Assembly: GCA_950097015.1 (NCBI GenBank)
Contig: CATNEN010000034.1
Location: forward strand, 2,891,501 to 2,955,500
Length of the DNA: 64,000 nucleotides
Direction: 5' to 3'
DNA from: Macrostomum hystrix
Taxonomy: Eukaryota > Platyhelminthes > Macrostomidae
This document shows, one piece after another, positions 1 through 10,569 of this stretch. The stretch's first letter is position 1. The number at the start of each line of letters is the position of its first letter. The notes beneath the pieces are model-generated. The model was given only the letters and a program-made list of their open reading frames with translations, searched no databases and was not told the origin of the DNA. The translations under genes and the position numbers were made by a program.

Positions 1-535
1 ACGGAACCTGGGTGCTGCTGCTGCTCTACGCGGCCGTGATGGCTGTAGGCAGCGTCGACGCCTTCCGGGTTGTCAAGTCGGAGATGTCGTCATCGACGTC
101 GGAAGCTCGAGACGTCGCCTCGGCTGCGGCGGCCGCCGAGACGGCCGAGTTTGACGCCGAAGTCGCCGAGGTGGCGGCTGCCAAAGCGGAGGCGGCCGCA
201 TTCGAGGCTGCCGAAGCGGCGGCTGAGGCGGTCAGCAGCCAGTCGGCGGAGTCGGAGCACGCCTCGTCCACGTCGCAGGGACGCCGACCGAAGTTGACCA
301 AGAGGATTGTTGTAGGCGACCTGGACGCCATGAAGGAGAACCTCATCAGTCGAGGATACCTTCGCCCTGGCGCATCAGACGAGGACCTGGCCAGACTGAT
401 CCGCCAACTCATCGATATCTACAGCCGGCGGAGGTAAATAAATACTTGCTTTTTAGTCTGCTTGTTTGAGCATACTTTTAAGCATACTCATTAACTTGAT
501 GTTGATGAATTTTCAGAGTCGGCAGAAGAAAGTGA
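1..535 (+). CDS. NPY/NPF-like neuropeptide precursor, 5' partial
   Basis: Exons read as <3..433 and 517..535. The frame is open at the left edge, so the start codon lies outside the window. It opens with a hydrophobic signal-peptide core (VLLLLYAAVMAVG), followed by an Ala/Glu-rich propeptide and a dibasic LTKR cleavage site at about residue 100. The last part, EDLARLIRQLIDIYSRRRV-G-RRK, resembles the C-terminal helix of NPY (EDMAR...RQRY-GKR). A donor (AG|gtaaat, 433/434) and an acceptor (tttcag, 511-516) join in phase 2 inside the last Arg codon. This is the conserved NPY/NPF intron position. Gly-Arg-Arg after the splice would give a C-terminal amide. Oddities: Val replaces the usual Phe/Tyr of RxRF/RxRY, and the helix is about three residues short. 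Read without splicing, the ORF would stop at 435 and lose the amidation signal. Family assignment is inference from motif and intron phase. Confidence 0.6.
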
Positions 536-999
536 TCCGGCTGTGAGTCTACCGGGATGGCAACAATGTTGGACTCATCTGAGAACCAATGGAACCTACC
601 TGATGTTTCTATCCATTCTGTTTGTCCGTCTTTAATCGCATAAAACAGTGTTTATCAAAATTCCAGTGACTGACAAATCAAGAACTGGGAGAGGGTCTTT
701 ATAGAAGGTTAACTCCTAAAACTGGATCTTTAAAAAGTCACTGTGAAAATTAATTGTTGCGCCAAGTCCAAAAAATCCCTAAGTTAGTTAGAAAAATTGT
801 TAGCAAAGAATGGGAGAACATTTCAAGAGTCAAGTGCTCTGTCATCGCTTTCTGTCACTGAGCACAACTGTCAGACTCAAATCAATAAACAGCGCTCCTA
901 AATTCCGTCTTTGCCGTCCCAACACAGCGTTGGAAGACGATGCAAATCAACGACACTGCGATTTTTATTCCTTTTAAATGACGAGATGGGGGGACTATA
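536..999. other. AT-rich spacer, nothing recognised
   Basis: Follows the NPY-like stop codon. It is probably 3' UTR and intergenic DNA. An aataaa at about 883 could be a distant poly(A) signal. No coding or repeat signal seen. Confidence 0.4.
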
Positions 1000-1505
1000 G
1001 TTAGGGAGAGTAGAGTTAGGGAGAGTAGAGTCAGGGAGAGTAGAGTCAGGCAGAGTAGAGTCAGGGAGAGTACAGTCAGGGAGAGTAGACTCAGGAAGAG
1101 TAGAGTATAGAGTCAAGGAGAGTAGAGTCAGGGAGAGTAGAGTTAAGGAGAGTAGAGTCAGGGAGAGTAGAGTAGGAAGAGTAGAGAGTAGAGTCAGGGA
1201 GAGTAGAGTCAGGAAGAGTAGAGTCAGGGAGAGTAGAGTCAGGGAGAGTAGAGTCAGGGAGAGTAGAGTCTGGGAGAGTAGAGTCAAGGAGAATAGATTC
1301 AGGGAGAGTAGAATCAGGGAGAGTAGAGTAGGAAGAGTAGAGAGTAGAGTCAGGGAGAGTAGAGTCAGGGAGAGTAGAGTCAGGGAGAGTAGAGTCTGGG
1401 AGAGTAGAGTCAAGGAGAATAGAATCAGGGAGAGTAGAATCAGGGAGAGTAGAGTCAGTGAGTGTAGAGGGGAGAGTAGAGTCTGGGAGAGTAGAGTCTG
1501 GGAAA
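1000..1505 (+). repeat. Minisatellite, 15-bp unit (gagagtagagtcagg)
   Basis: About 30 imperfect copies of a purine-rich 15-bp unit. The unit length is a multiple of three, so long spurious reading frames run through the opposite strand. The reverse complement of the same unit forms the array at 2036-2737. Confidence 0.9.
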
Positions 1506-2035
1506 GTTTCTCTGCCTTCTGTAGCTACTCATGCTTCTAACGCGTTTGCTGCCAGCAAGAGTAAAATTCAAAAGTGCAAATGCAGTGGGCGGACCAAACT
1601 GTTTTGTCAGAGGAGGCTGCTTATCTAGATTTAGCAAGGGTCCAACTTAAAAGGTAATGTTTGCCATTGACCGGATATTACCCAAGCGACATAGGCACAT
1701 CCTAATTCATAAGCCAGCTCAGAAAACCCAAAGCCCGAGCCGGGAAAGTAAATCTCGAATTGTTTTGGCACCTGGCATCGCTCAAGAGGCTTCAATTATG
1801 CTAAAAGCAGCCAGCAAGCTCACTGCTCAGCATTTTGCTAGGCTGATGGTAGTCAAGCGATATATTCCAGCCATTTCGGACACTGATAATAACTCATCTC
1901 ACCTCCGCTGCAACTCAGAGCAGATAAGCGCCTTTAATAGCCTCACTCTAATGCTCACCGAGAATCTCTCTCACCTGCAATAAAACCAGCCCTGCATTTC
2001 CTATGCCAGCTACTTTAATCCAAACACCACACTCC
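1506..2035. other. Unique spacer between two opposed minisatellite arrays
   Basis: About 520 bases of non-repetitive sequence. It contains a 108-codon frame on the + strand (1657-1983) with no recognisable domain, signal peptide or family resemblance. I treat that frame as chance. Confidence 0.4.
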
Positions 2036-2737
2036 CTGACTCTACTCTCCCGGACTCTACTCTCCCTGACTCTACTCTCTACTCTTCCTACTCTACTCTC
2101 CCTGACTCTACTCTCTACTCTTCCTACTCTACTCTCCCTGACTCTACTCTCCCTGACCCTACTCTCTACTCTTCTTACTCTACTCTCCCTGACTCTACTC
2201 TCCCTGACCCTACTCTCTACTCTTCTTACTCTACTCTCCCTGATTCTACTCTCCCTGAATCTATTCTCCTTGACTCTACTCTCCCTGACCCTACTCTCTA
2301 CTCTTCTTACTCTACTCTCCCTGATTCTACTCTCCCTGAATCTATTCTCCTTGACTCTACTCTCCCTGACCCTACTCTCTACTCTTCTTACTCTACTCTC
2401 CCTGATTCTACTCTCCCTGAATCTATTCTCCTTGACTCTACTCTCCCAGACTCTACTCTCCCTGACTCTACTCTCCCTGACTCTGCTCTCCTTAACTCTA
2501 CTCTCACTGACTCTACTCTCCCTGACTCTACTCTCCCTGACTCTACTCTCCCTGATTTTACTCTCCTTGGCTCTACTCTCCCTGATTCTACTCTCCCTGA
2601 ATCTATTCTCCTTGACTCTACTCTCCCTGACTCTACTCTCCCTGACTTTACTCTCCCTGATTCTACTCTCCCTGATTTTACTCTCCTTGGCTCTACTCTC
2701 CCTGACTCTACTCTCCCTGACTCTACTCACTCTACTC
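2036..2737 (-). repeat. Minisatellite, 15-bp unit (tctactctccctgac), inverted copy
   Basis: About 46 copies of the reverse complement of the 1000-1505 unit. Variants such as tgattctactctccc and tgaatctattctcct recur in blocks, which suggests segmental amplification. Together with the left array it forms a very large inverted repeat around the 1506-2035 spacer. Confidence 0.9.
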
Positions 2738-2779
2738 ACATTGGACACATTAAGCAATTTATTAAACAAACACTTACAA

Positions 2780-3060
2780 AAAACGGTTAGACACATTTAG
2801 AAATCTGTTGGACACATTTAGAAATCTGATGTACGCAGTTAGAAACTGTTGGACACAGTTAGAAAACTGTTGGACCCAGTTATAAATCTGTTGGACACAG
2901 TTAGAAAACTGTTGGACACAGTTAGAAAACTGTTGGACACAGTTAGAAAACTGTTGGATACATTTAGAAAACTGTTGGACACAGTTAGAAAACTGTTGGA
3001 CACAGTTAGAAAACTGTTGGACCCAGTTATAAATCTGTTGGACACAGTTAGAAAACTGTC
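2780..3060 (+). repeat. Minisatellite, 21-bp unit (cacagttagaaaactgttgga)
   Basis: About 13 copies, the first few degenerate. Each unit holds a short internal palindrome (cagtt...aactg). It is followed at 3148-3185 by a short run of aatctaaatc repeats. The 225-codon frame running through this array is a repeat artefact. Confidence 0.9.
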
Positions 3061-3489
3061 ATTCGAATTACGATGCTTTCGAAAAACAGAAACAAACAAT
3101 GATTTCTTCCCGGCACGAAAAAAACGCAATTTTTCTTTTAAAAATTTGAACCTAAATCCTAATCTAAATCTAAATCTAAATCCTAGTTTTGAATCTAATA
3201 ACGATTACGCAATGCTTGAAACAATTTTCTTCTGTTTTGAAAATAACATAACGCTAATAGCTATGTATGCTCGCGAACAGTCGATAACGCTAAAAGAATT
3301 GCTCGAAAAAAAGTTAAAACTAAAAGGAAAAAGGCTTATAGCTATGTTCAACATATTTTTTCTAGTTCAGAATCTGATTAAGCTTGCCTCTATGCTGAAA
3401 AAAAATTCTTTACTCTGTTTTGTATTGAATAAAACTCGCTGCTGCACTCAAGCAAAAAATATTTGCTTTGACAGTGCTTTGACGATAAT
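3061..3489. other. AT-rich spacer
   Basis: Contains only the short aatctaaat run near 3150-3185. No gene or mobile-element signal seen. Confidence 0.4.
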
Positions 3490-3880
3490 TCATGCTACCC
3501 AATCGATAATTTATGTTCTTCTTTGATAATATCATGCCATTTCGTCGATGGTACATTCTTTCTATCTATATTTCATGCTTTCTCTTCGATAATCTATGCT
3601 TTCCCCTCAATAATTCATGCTACCACTTTGTTATATCAAGCTATCCCTGGACAAATCTTGCTACCCGCTCAATAATTCATGCTACCCGCTCAATAATTCA
3701 TGCTACCCGCTCAATAATTCATGCTACCACTTTGTTATATCAAGCTATCCCTGGACAAATCTTGCTACCCGCTCAATAATTTATGCTACCCACTTAATTT
3801 ATGATTGTCCCACGATAATTCATGCTTCCCCTCGTTAATACATGCTACCCCCTCTATAATTTATTCTACCCTCTCGACAA
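3490..3880 (+). repeat. Minisatellite, about 18-20 bp unit (cgataattcatgctaccc)
   Basis: Degenerate copies, with a larger segment (about 3622-3670 and 3726-3775) duplicated inside. The unit is essentially the reverse complement of the array at 53975-54645, so the two arrays are one family about 50 kb apart in opposite orientation. Confidence 0.8.
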
Positions 3881-4626
3881 AACATGCAATGCTAAACAGC
3901 AACAGTGTGACTAACTGGGCCTCTCTTTATTTTCTTTCAGCTTCTTACGAGCTGAAGCTTATCACGCTGTTTCCCCCCCCCCTGGGGAACGACCACGTGG
4001 TATTTCAAGTACAAGTCCGAGTCAGCATCGTGTGTGTGTTGTAGTCACCAGGTCCTCGAACAGGGTCCACCAGGTGACTAGACCAGGACGGCATTCAATA
4101 GCCCGCCACACTAAGGATCTGAGTGCTGCTACCACGCGTGGAATCTGGTCCACTTTCAAACGTCATTCTAACACGCCTTCGCATAGTACTGATGCTTTCT
4201 CCTCACTATAGCCCCACTCCGCAATTTGTGAAAATTGCTTCAATTTAGTTTTCGCAAATTCTCATTTAGAATAGAAGCTATTGTGGCTAGTTATTGAGGC
4301 TTGAAAGTTGCATTTACTGTGAAGTCAGACAGTTTGGTTCAGATTATGCCGTTGGAGGCAGGTATTTTGGCTTCATCAGCCAGTGCTGCCACTTTTACAA
4401 ATTTTCATTTTCTAATTATTTTAAAACAAGGATTTTCACAAAATTGTTTACGATAAGAAATGCCGCTGATTGCAGACATGAAACTGACAAAGAAAAAATG
4501 CTAAAGTTACTTTTCTCTACATAACATGCAATTAAAATCATGTTAGTCTGGGATTTCTCATCATTTTTTATGAAGCAAGTCACACATTGGGCGGGGCTGG
4601 CTTTCGCTACCCCCAGTAGCTGGGCG
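3881..4626. other. Spacer before the LINE insertion
   Basis: Includes a C-run (3971-3981) and GC-rich sequence from about 4590 up to the left target-site copy. No gene recognised. Confidence 0.4.
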
Positions 4627-5768
4627 ACAAGCTGGTCAGCCGCGCTCACGGCAACCACGGCGATTTCAGACGCAACTGGAGGACGGAGGCCAACGGCCTG
4701 ATCGCCCGCGCGGGCCTCGCGGGATCCAAGCGCGAACCTGACAACGTGCCACCGCCTCCCCTATCGTCTAACGACAGGATCCACTTCGCAGCGGAACTCG
4801 CCAAACCGACCAACCGGGAGGATCCCCCGCACGTCAGACGCCAAGCCGCACTGGAGACGCTGGACCGGCTTCCGGAACCCGCCTTGGAACTCTGGACCGA
4901 CGGCTCGGCCTCCGGAGGCACCAATAGAGGCGGATCCGGTGCGGCCCTGTTCATCCGCGGAGCCGCGCCAATCTACCTGACTGCTCCAGCGGGCGCGTTC
5001 AGCTCTTCTTTTAGGGCGGAGGAGTGTGCCCTCCGCATTGGTCTCCTCGCAGCCCTGGAGCGCGTTCCATGGCCCGGTACGGCAGAACTGCGTTGCGCCA
5101 CTGATTCGCAGGCCCTCATCCGATCGCTCGAACAAGGCCCGCACTCTCACCTGTCCCCCTGCGGCCGGGACATCTGGCGCCTCCTCCTCAAAGTCCCTGC
5201 GGACCACCACGTGACTATCCAATGGGTCCCAGGACACTGTGACCTGAGGCGCAACGATCTGGCGGACAACCTCGCAAAAGACGCCGCCAGACTCCCACAA
5301 GACCAAGCGGAAATCGACCTAAACATTGCCAAGTCCGCGATCCGCCGCACACTGGCCGCCGAGGCTCGCGCTGCCTACGAAGCGGACCCACACTGCCGGA
5401 CGCACCGCGCTGCCTTCCGCGAAGACCGCAGGTCCGAGGCGACTCTCAGCAGACGCGAGTTGATCACGCTGGCGCAACTTCGCACGGGCCACTCGCCTCT
5501 GCTGGCCCAGTACCGCCACCGGATTGACCAAGAACAGCCCGCGTCCTGCGGGCACTGCGGACACCAGGAGGAGGACCTGAAACATGTGATGCTGGAATGC
5601 CCAGCTCACGCCCAGACCCGCAACCGCGTCCTCGGCCCTAACCCGACGCTGGCCATCCTATCCGACGACGGCCCCCGTGCCCTGTCCCATCTCCAGGCGA
5701 TAGGGTCGCTGACCCGACCCCCGGACCTGCCCGGCCAGGAACGTCTAACTAACTAACAAGCTGGTCAG
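4627..5768 (+). mobile_element. 5'-truncated LINE with target-site duplication
   Basis: A 13-bp direct repeat, acaagctggtcag, occurs at 4627-4639 and 5756-5768. Between the copies lies GC-rich LINE coding sequence ending in a short tail, ctaactaactaac, directly against the right copy. Short terminal repeat tails and 5' truncation are typical of target-primed reverse transcription. Only the distal part of ORF2 (RNase H onward) was inserted. The reverse transcriptase and endonuclease are absent. Confidence 0.65.
4640..5756 (+). CDS. LINE ORF2 fragment: RNase H domain and C-terminal zinc-knuckle-like region
   Basis: The frame is open from 4620 to the stop at 5754, with no dependable start codon of its own. 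The RNase H fold shows the catalytic residues in order: D in LWTDGSASGG, E in FRAEECAL, D in CATDSQAL, and the H...D pair in WVPGHCDLRRNDLADNLA. Downstream is a CGHCGHQEEDLKHVMLECPAH stretch typical of the C-terminus of RNase H-bearing (I/Jockey/R1-like) LINE ORF2 proteins. The last residues, L-T-N-stop, are encoded by the terminal (taac)n tail, so there is essentially no 3' UTR. No frameshift or internal stop is seen, so the insertion looks fairly young. It is not expected to be expressed as a complete protein. The clade is inferred from domain content only. Confidence 0.8.
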
Positions 5769-5911
5769 GGCTTATTGATTTGGAAACTTTGGAAATGTCT
5801 ACATATAATAACCCAAAATCTAATAACTATCTGTCCATAATTTCCAGCAGAAATTGAATTGAATTCCGACAAGCAAAACTAACTGCTTACGCAAACTGTG
5901 CTTGGCAATCC
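5769..5911. other. Short AT-rich spacer
   Basis: Lies between the LINE insertion and the 15-bp satellite. Nothing recognised. Confidence 0.4.
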
Positions 5912-7012
5912 TAGACTAATCTCGGGAGAGTTAATCTCGGGAGAGTTAATCTCGGGAGAGTTAATCTCGGGACAGTTAATCTCGGGAGAGTTAATCTCAG
6001 GAGAGTTAATCTCGGGAGAGTTAATCTCGGGAGAGTTAATCTCGGGAGAGTTAATCTCGGGAGAGTTAATCTCGGGAGAGTTAATCTCGGGAGAGTTAAT
6101 CTCGGGAGAGTTAATCTCGGGAGAGTTAATCTCGGGAGGGTTAATCTCGGGAGGGTTAATCTCGGGAGAGTTAATCTCGGGAGAGTTAATCTCGGGAGAG
6201 TTAATCTCAGGAGAGTTAATCTCGGGAGAGTTAATCTCGGGAGAGTTAATCTCGGGAGAGTTAATCTCGGGAGAGTTAATCTCGGGAGAGTTAATCTCGG
6301 GAGAGTTAATCTCTGGAAAGTAATCTCGGGAGAGTTAATCTCGGGAGAGTTAATCTCGGGAGAGTTAATCTCGGGAGAGTTAATCTCGGGAGAGTTAATC
6401 TCGGGAGAGTTAATCTCGGGACAAATTATGTTGGGAGAGTTAATCTCAGAAGAGTTAATCTCGAGAGGGTTAATCTCAGGAGAGTTAATCTCGGGAGAAT
6501 TAATCTCGGGAGGGTTAATCTCGGGAGGGTCAATCTCAGGAAAGTTAATCTCGGGAGAGTTAATTTCGGGAGGTTTAATCTCGGGACAATTAATCTCGGG
6601 AGAGTTAATCTCGGGAGGGCTAATCTCGGGAGGGTTAATCTCGGGAGCGTTAATCTCGGGACAAATTATGTCGGGAGAGGTAATCTCAGAAGAGTTAATC
6701 TCGGGAGGGTTAATCTAATGATTAGTTAATCCTATGATGGGTTAATCTAAGGATTGGTTAATCTTAGGATTGGTTACTCTTATATACGTTAATCTTAGAT
6801 GGATTAATCTAAGTATGGGTTAATCTAAGTATGGGTTAACCTCGGAAGGGTTAATCTCGGGACAGTTAATCTCTGGAGAGTAAATCTCGGGAGGGTTAAT
6901 GTAATGATTAGTTAATCTTATGATGGGTTAATCTAAGGATTGGTTAATATTAGGATGGGTTAATCTTATATACGTTAATCTTAGATGGATTAATCTAAGT
7001 ATGGGTTAATCT
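5912..7012 (+). repeat. Minisatellite, 15-bp unit (gggagagttaatctc)
   Basis: Very homogeneous from 5912 to about 6420 and increasingly variable to 6716. From 6717 to 7012 it decays into related ttaatctaaggattgg units, and a block of about 110 bp is itself duplicated there. The gradient from pure to degenerate is directional. The predicted repeat peptide (ISGEL)n has no supporting feature. Confidence 0.9.
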
Positions 7013-7015
7013 AAG

Positions 7016-7375
7016 AATATATACCGGCTACTGAGGGTTATCAATGGCTGTGACCGAGGACGCGCAGCGCGCAGCGCCCGAGGTCATAGACATTGATGCC
7101 CGAAATAGCCGGTATATATTTTCATTAAGCAACGCTGGGATTCCCAGCGGTTCTGTTTGCACCATAGACATTCCACCGGGGTTTTACTGTCGTCCATTAA
7201 AACCCCGCGGTATTTAATGGCGGTAATCCCAGCGTTGCTCAGTAGAAGATAATGCATGGCTTTTAGGGCTGTATTTGTATAAATCCCGAGAGCCGACAAC
7301 CCGTAAAAACCCATGCATCATCTCACTTAAATTCCGTCATCTTCCGGGATTTAACCTAATAAATCCCGGAAGATG
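7016..7375. repeat. Cluster of consecutive inverted repeats
   Basis: Three strong foldbacks follow each other. (1) 7016-7055 pairs with 7082-7120, about 39-nt imperfect arms sharing aatatataccggcta. (2) 7128-7142 pairs perfectly with 7225-7239 (agcaacgctgggatt), with a weaker ccggggtttta/taaaacccc stem nested inside. (3) 7338-7352 pairs perfectly with 7361-7375 (catcttccgggattt) around an 8-nt loop. They lie just upstream of the Crypton-like frame and may be its 5' part or a separate foldback element. Confidence 0.7.
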
Positions 7376-7524
7376 CGACATTTGTCTATGGCCACTGTCA
7401 GACTTCAGGCGGTTAGCCGCTTTGGGGGCATGGGGCTTTATCAGACTTCGAAGAATGCGAGTTGTGGAAGTAATTTTTTGTCTATGGCTGCAACCTAGAT
7501 TTCAATCCGTGTAATAGATACAAA

Positions 7525-8908
7525 ATGAAAAGCAGACTTTACGGACGGTTCCACAGATTCAGTTACAAAGATTATTCTTCAACTTCGCTTGTAGGATGGA
7601 TAATTCACCTGCTTATACTCAACCCGCTTGTCGACTATTCAGTAGATTTTGTTGGAGACTACGAACCCAACGTTCAACGACCTGAGGATTTGGATGCGCT
7701 ATTAGATAGTGGAGCTGATATGCGAAATCCTTACGCCCTCGCCGAGCTACGAAAGGGAAACTACGTCAACGTGCATCGATCGTCATCTGATGACGACGTT
7801 CGCCAAGCTCCAGTAGACAAAGCAGCTGTGAAAGCCTTGAACGATTCTACCAAGTCGAAAAATACCACGAGCAGGAACAAATGGGCCGAAAAGTTATTTA
7901 ACAATTGGAGACAGACGCGCGGAATGGATTGCATCGCCGTACATGATCTGGCCGACGAAGAGCTTAATAAGTAACTGTCTGCTTTTGTACACGAGGTAAG
8001 GCGCGCCGACGGAAAAAAGTATCCACCCAAAACTCTGGTCTCGATCATTGCTGGTATACGACAGGTGGTTTGCATTCATCGACCTGTAGATTTCTTCCAT
8101 GGAGTGCAGTTTCCACTGTTGACTCAGAGTCTGGACGCTGCTATGAAGATTTCCACTAGAGATGGCATTGGCTTGTTCAAGAGAAGCGCAAGCGTGATCA
8201 GTCAGACTGAAGAAGAAAAACTTTGGGAAACTGTGCTGGGCAACAGCTCTCCAACGCAGCTTCTCCGTACACTCTTTTACGTGAATGGGTTACACTTCGC
8301 TTTGCGCGGCGGAGAAGAGCACAGCAATCTTGACATTGGGCAATTCAGTATTCAGGAGAGATGCTAAGCGTTGCATTGTCTACAAAGAGACTGTATCAAA
8401 GACCAATGCTGGTGGCTTCCGTGGCTCAAGGATTGTTCCAAAGGAAGTAGACCACTTTGAGAATGAGACGAAACCCGAGAGGTGTCATGTTCGCCTGTTC
8501 GAACAGTTTCTGAGTGTAAGGCCTGCCGGAAGCACACGGTTCTACCTGCAACCAACGAAGAATCCAACCAGTGTATGGTTTTGCAACCGGCCAGTCGGCA
8601 AGAACACTCTCGCATCCTTCCTGTCCAACATCTGCGCAGAGGCGGGCCTAGTTGGAAAAAAGTCCAATCATTCTCTGCGCGACACCTGCGCCACTCGGCT
8701 CTACCAGGCCGGGGTGGATGAGCAGCAGATAATGGAAAGGACAGGGCGCCGGAGCGTGACCGGAGTACGCTATTATAAGAGGACGTCCGATGTCCAAATT
8801 CAACATTGCTCGGCTGTTCTGGACGCTAAAATACTGGCTGAGGCTGCTTATGCTCCCTACAAGTGCAACTTCATCTTCAATGACTGCAAGGTAGTAATTA
8901 ATAACTAG
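7525..8908 (+). pseudogene. Crypton-like tyrosine recombinase remnant (KCTD1/ZMYM/QRICH1-type domain)
   Basis: Three frame segments make one protein. The first segment (7525-7974) ends ELNK-stop and continues in the same frame as LSAFVHEVRR...YPPKTL, so the stop at 7972 replaces a residue, expected to be Trp. A one-base shift near 8355-8365 then moves the frame to ...DAKRCIVYKET, which runs to 8908. Family motifs: ALRGGEEHSNL (first catalytic Arg), NHSLRDTCATRLYQAGVDEQ (HxxR) and ERTGRRSVTGVRYYKR (nucleophile Tyr). The usual His in TGHRS is Arg here. One in-frame stop plus one frameshift indicate a dead copy. Element ends were not resolved. A tctatgg motif recurs at about 7384, 7481 and 9114 but is too short to call. 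A domesticated gene with introns is an alternative, but no splice signals fit the two breaks. Confidence 0.7.
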
Positions 8909-9340
8909 ATCGGTGGTCGCGGGCGGCTGTTTGACTTGTTAACATTTTGTGGTTCGGATCAGTGTGTATGTATAGGACTGCATTGTGTATATTTCCATTG
9001 TTTTTAACGTTTCTAATGCTTTCAATTTTTCCTTTCCCTAAAGTTGTTGAGCTGAAATGATCGGGATGACATTTAAATCCCGTAAAAAGATAAATTACAT
9101 CTTTGAATTCTCGTCTATGGTAAAATAACGGCTTGCAAATTCGACTTAAACGGATTTAATTGGAATTTTAATGTATCATAAAATCTGGAAAGAATAATTA
9201 TAGCAAAAACACGCAGGGATAAGCTAGATTTCAATTTAAAAAATTTACAATCTAACGCAACAAATGCTTGCTGTTTCTTTGATTGCTTTTGTGTAGCGAT
9301 TAGATTTTGAGCCAGATAGCTAGATAATCTAAATTACACC
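8909..9340. other. AT-rich sequence, probable 3' flank of the Crypton-like element
   Basis: Contains aaatcccgtaaa (about 9073), which echoes the aaatcccg motifs near 7282 and 7361, so part of the mobile element may extend here. No coding signal. Confidence 0.3.
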
Positions 9341-9344
9341 AAGC

Positions 9345-9460
9345 CTAGTAAGCCGAGCTGGCTGTTCAGTCCGTGGACGGGGGTTCGTAGCCACACCCTC
9401 CCAAATCTCTACCCACGCTGATGCTGAGTTACCCATTTTTACAGCTGGATGCAGAACGAA
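9345..9460 (-). mobile_element. SINE family A, partial copy
   Basis: Shares the body of the complete copy at 58318-58605: gctgttcagtcc, then gccacaccc, then gctgatgctg and acccatttttacagctgg, in the same order and orientation. The tRNA head is missing. Confidence 0.6.
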
Positions 9461-9530
9461 AGAAAAAAGGAATTATGTGCCTTACGAGAGGTTATGAGGT
9501 TATAGTATAAAATGAACAGCTATGGGAGGG

Positions 9531-9676
9531 CTGTCTGTCTCTGTCTGTCTGTATGTCTGTCAATTCTGGATGTCTGTCTGTCTGTTCTGGGTGTCTGTCT
9601 GTCTGTTCTGGGTGTCTGTCTGTCTCTGTCTGTCAGTCTGTCTGTCAATTCTGGATGTCTGTCTGTCTGTTCTGGG

Positions 9677-9727
<51 letters not shown>

Positions 9728-9867
9728 GTCTGTCTGTCTGTCTGTCTGTCTCTGTCTGTCAGTCTGTCTGTCAATTCTGGATGTCTCTCTGTCTGTTCTG
9801 GGTGTCTGTCTGTCTGTATGTCTGTCTGTCTGTCTCTCTGTCTGTTCTGGGTGTCTGTCTGTCTGTA

Positions 9868-9898
<31 letters not shown>

Positions 9899-9935
9899 GT
9901 CTGTCTGTCTGGCTGTCTGTCTGGCTGTCTGTCCT
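9531..9935 (+). repeat. Microsatellite (tgtc)n with a longer-period pattern
   Basis: Mostly tgtctgtc, interrupted at regular intervals by ttctgggtg and caattctggatg. These define larger repeating blocks. All frames through it on both strands are artefacts. Confidence 0.95.
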
Positions 9936-10569
9936 TAATCTGCGCCTCTGTTGTGAGATTCTGTGACAGTCAGCTTTTTCATTGTAAGCCTATTGTCGAT
10001 TGTTTTTGTGCAGAATCAGACTAAAGCAGCAGTTTAATGAAGTTAATTCGTTTTTTTCACAAATCCATGTGTAGACCGGATTGAAAATAGATCGCGGACG
10101 GTCAAAAACAATTTTCTTAATATTCATTTTGAAGATGGATTTCTGTAGAAATAAAAAACGATTTTTTTGTCAGGCCTTTGCCTTTGCCTATCGGTTTTTC
10201 TAAGCCAGCTATACTTAATTGTATTACGACCATGACCGTTTCTAATGCGCTGTTTCATGATGATTTGTGTGGTGAGGAAATTTCTGGCTAAAATTTTGCT
10301 ATAGTAGATTGCTGGCTGAAATATATTAATCCCTTAAAACTCGCTGTCTGCATGCGTTTTCGTTAGCTCACAATTAAGATTTCCGTCATACGAGTAGTCA
10401 AATCTTTGTAATTTAATGCCTTACTTGCTGATTTAGAGAATTAAAGTCACACCTAAGTCTGATAAAGTCCTTGCTTTGTCTTTGTCTTTCAGAAGCCAAT
10501 ATTTAATCTTCTTCAGTAATGATAAAACGACGCTTTTATTCTGACCCACCAGCCACACCTGTAGTTAAT
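9936..10569. other. AT-rich spacer
   Basis: No gene, repeat array or element end recognised. Confidence 0.4.

Noticed and set aside
26-412. 128-codon minus-strand frame at the left edge
   Set aside because: It is the antisense of the NPY-like precursor. Ala/Ser-rich composition simply mirrors the GC-rich sense exon.
1948-2800. Overlapping 265- and 282-codon frames on opposite strands (Leu/Ser-rich and Arg/Glu/Ser-rich)
   Set aside because: Both are translations of the 15-bp minisatellite. Equal openness on both strands argues against coding.
4761-5306. 181-codon minus-strand frame inside the LINE
   Set aside because: It is antisense to an RNase H domain with all catalytic residues on the + strand.
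5898-6718. Long + strand frames encoding (ISGEL)n
   Set aside because: They are a 15-bp tandem repeat read in frame. The array continues with stops, has no signal peptide or flanking coding exon, and all similar multiple-of-three arrays here give such frames.
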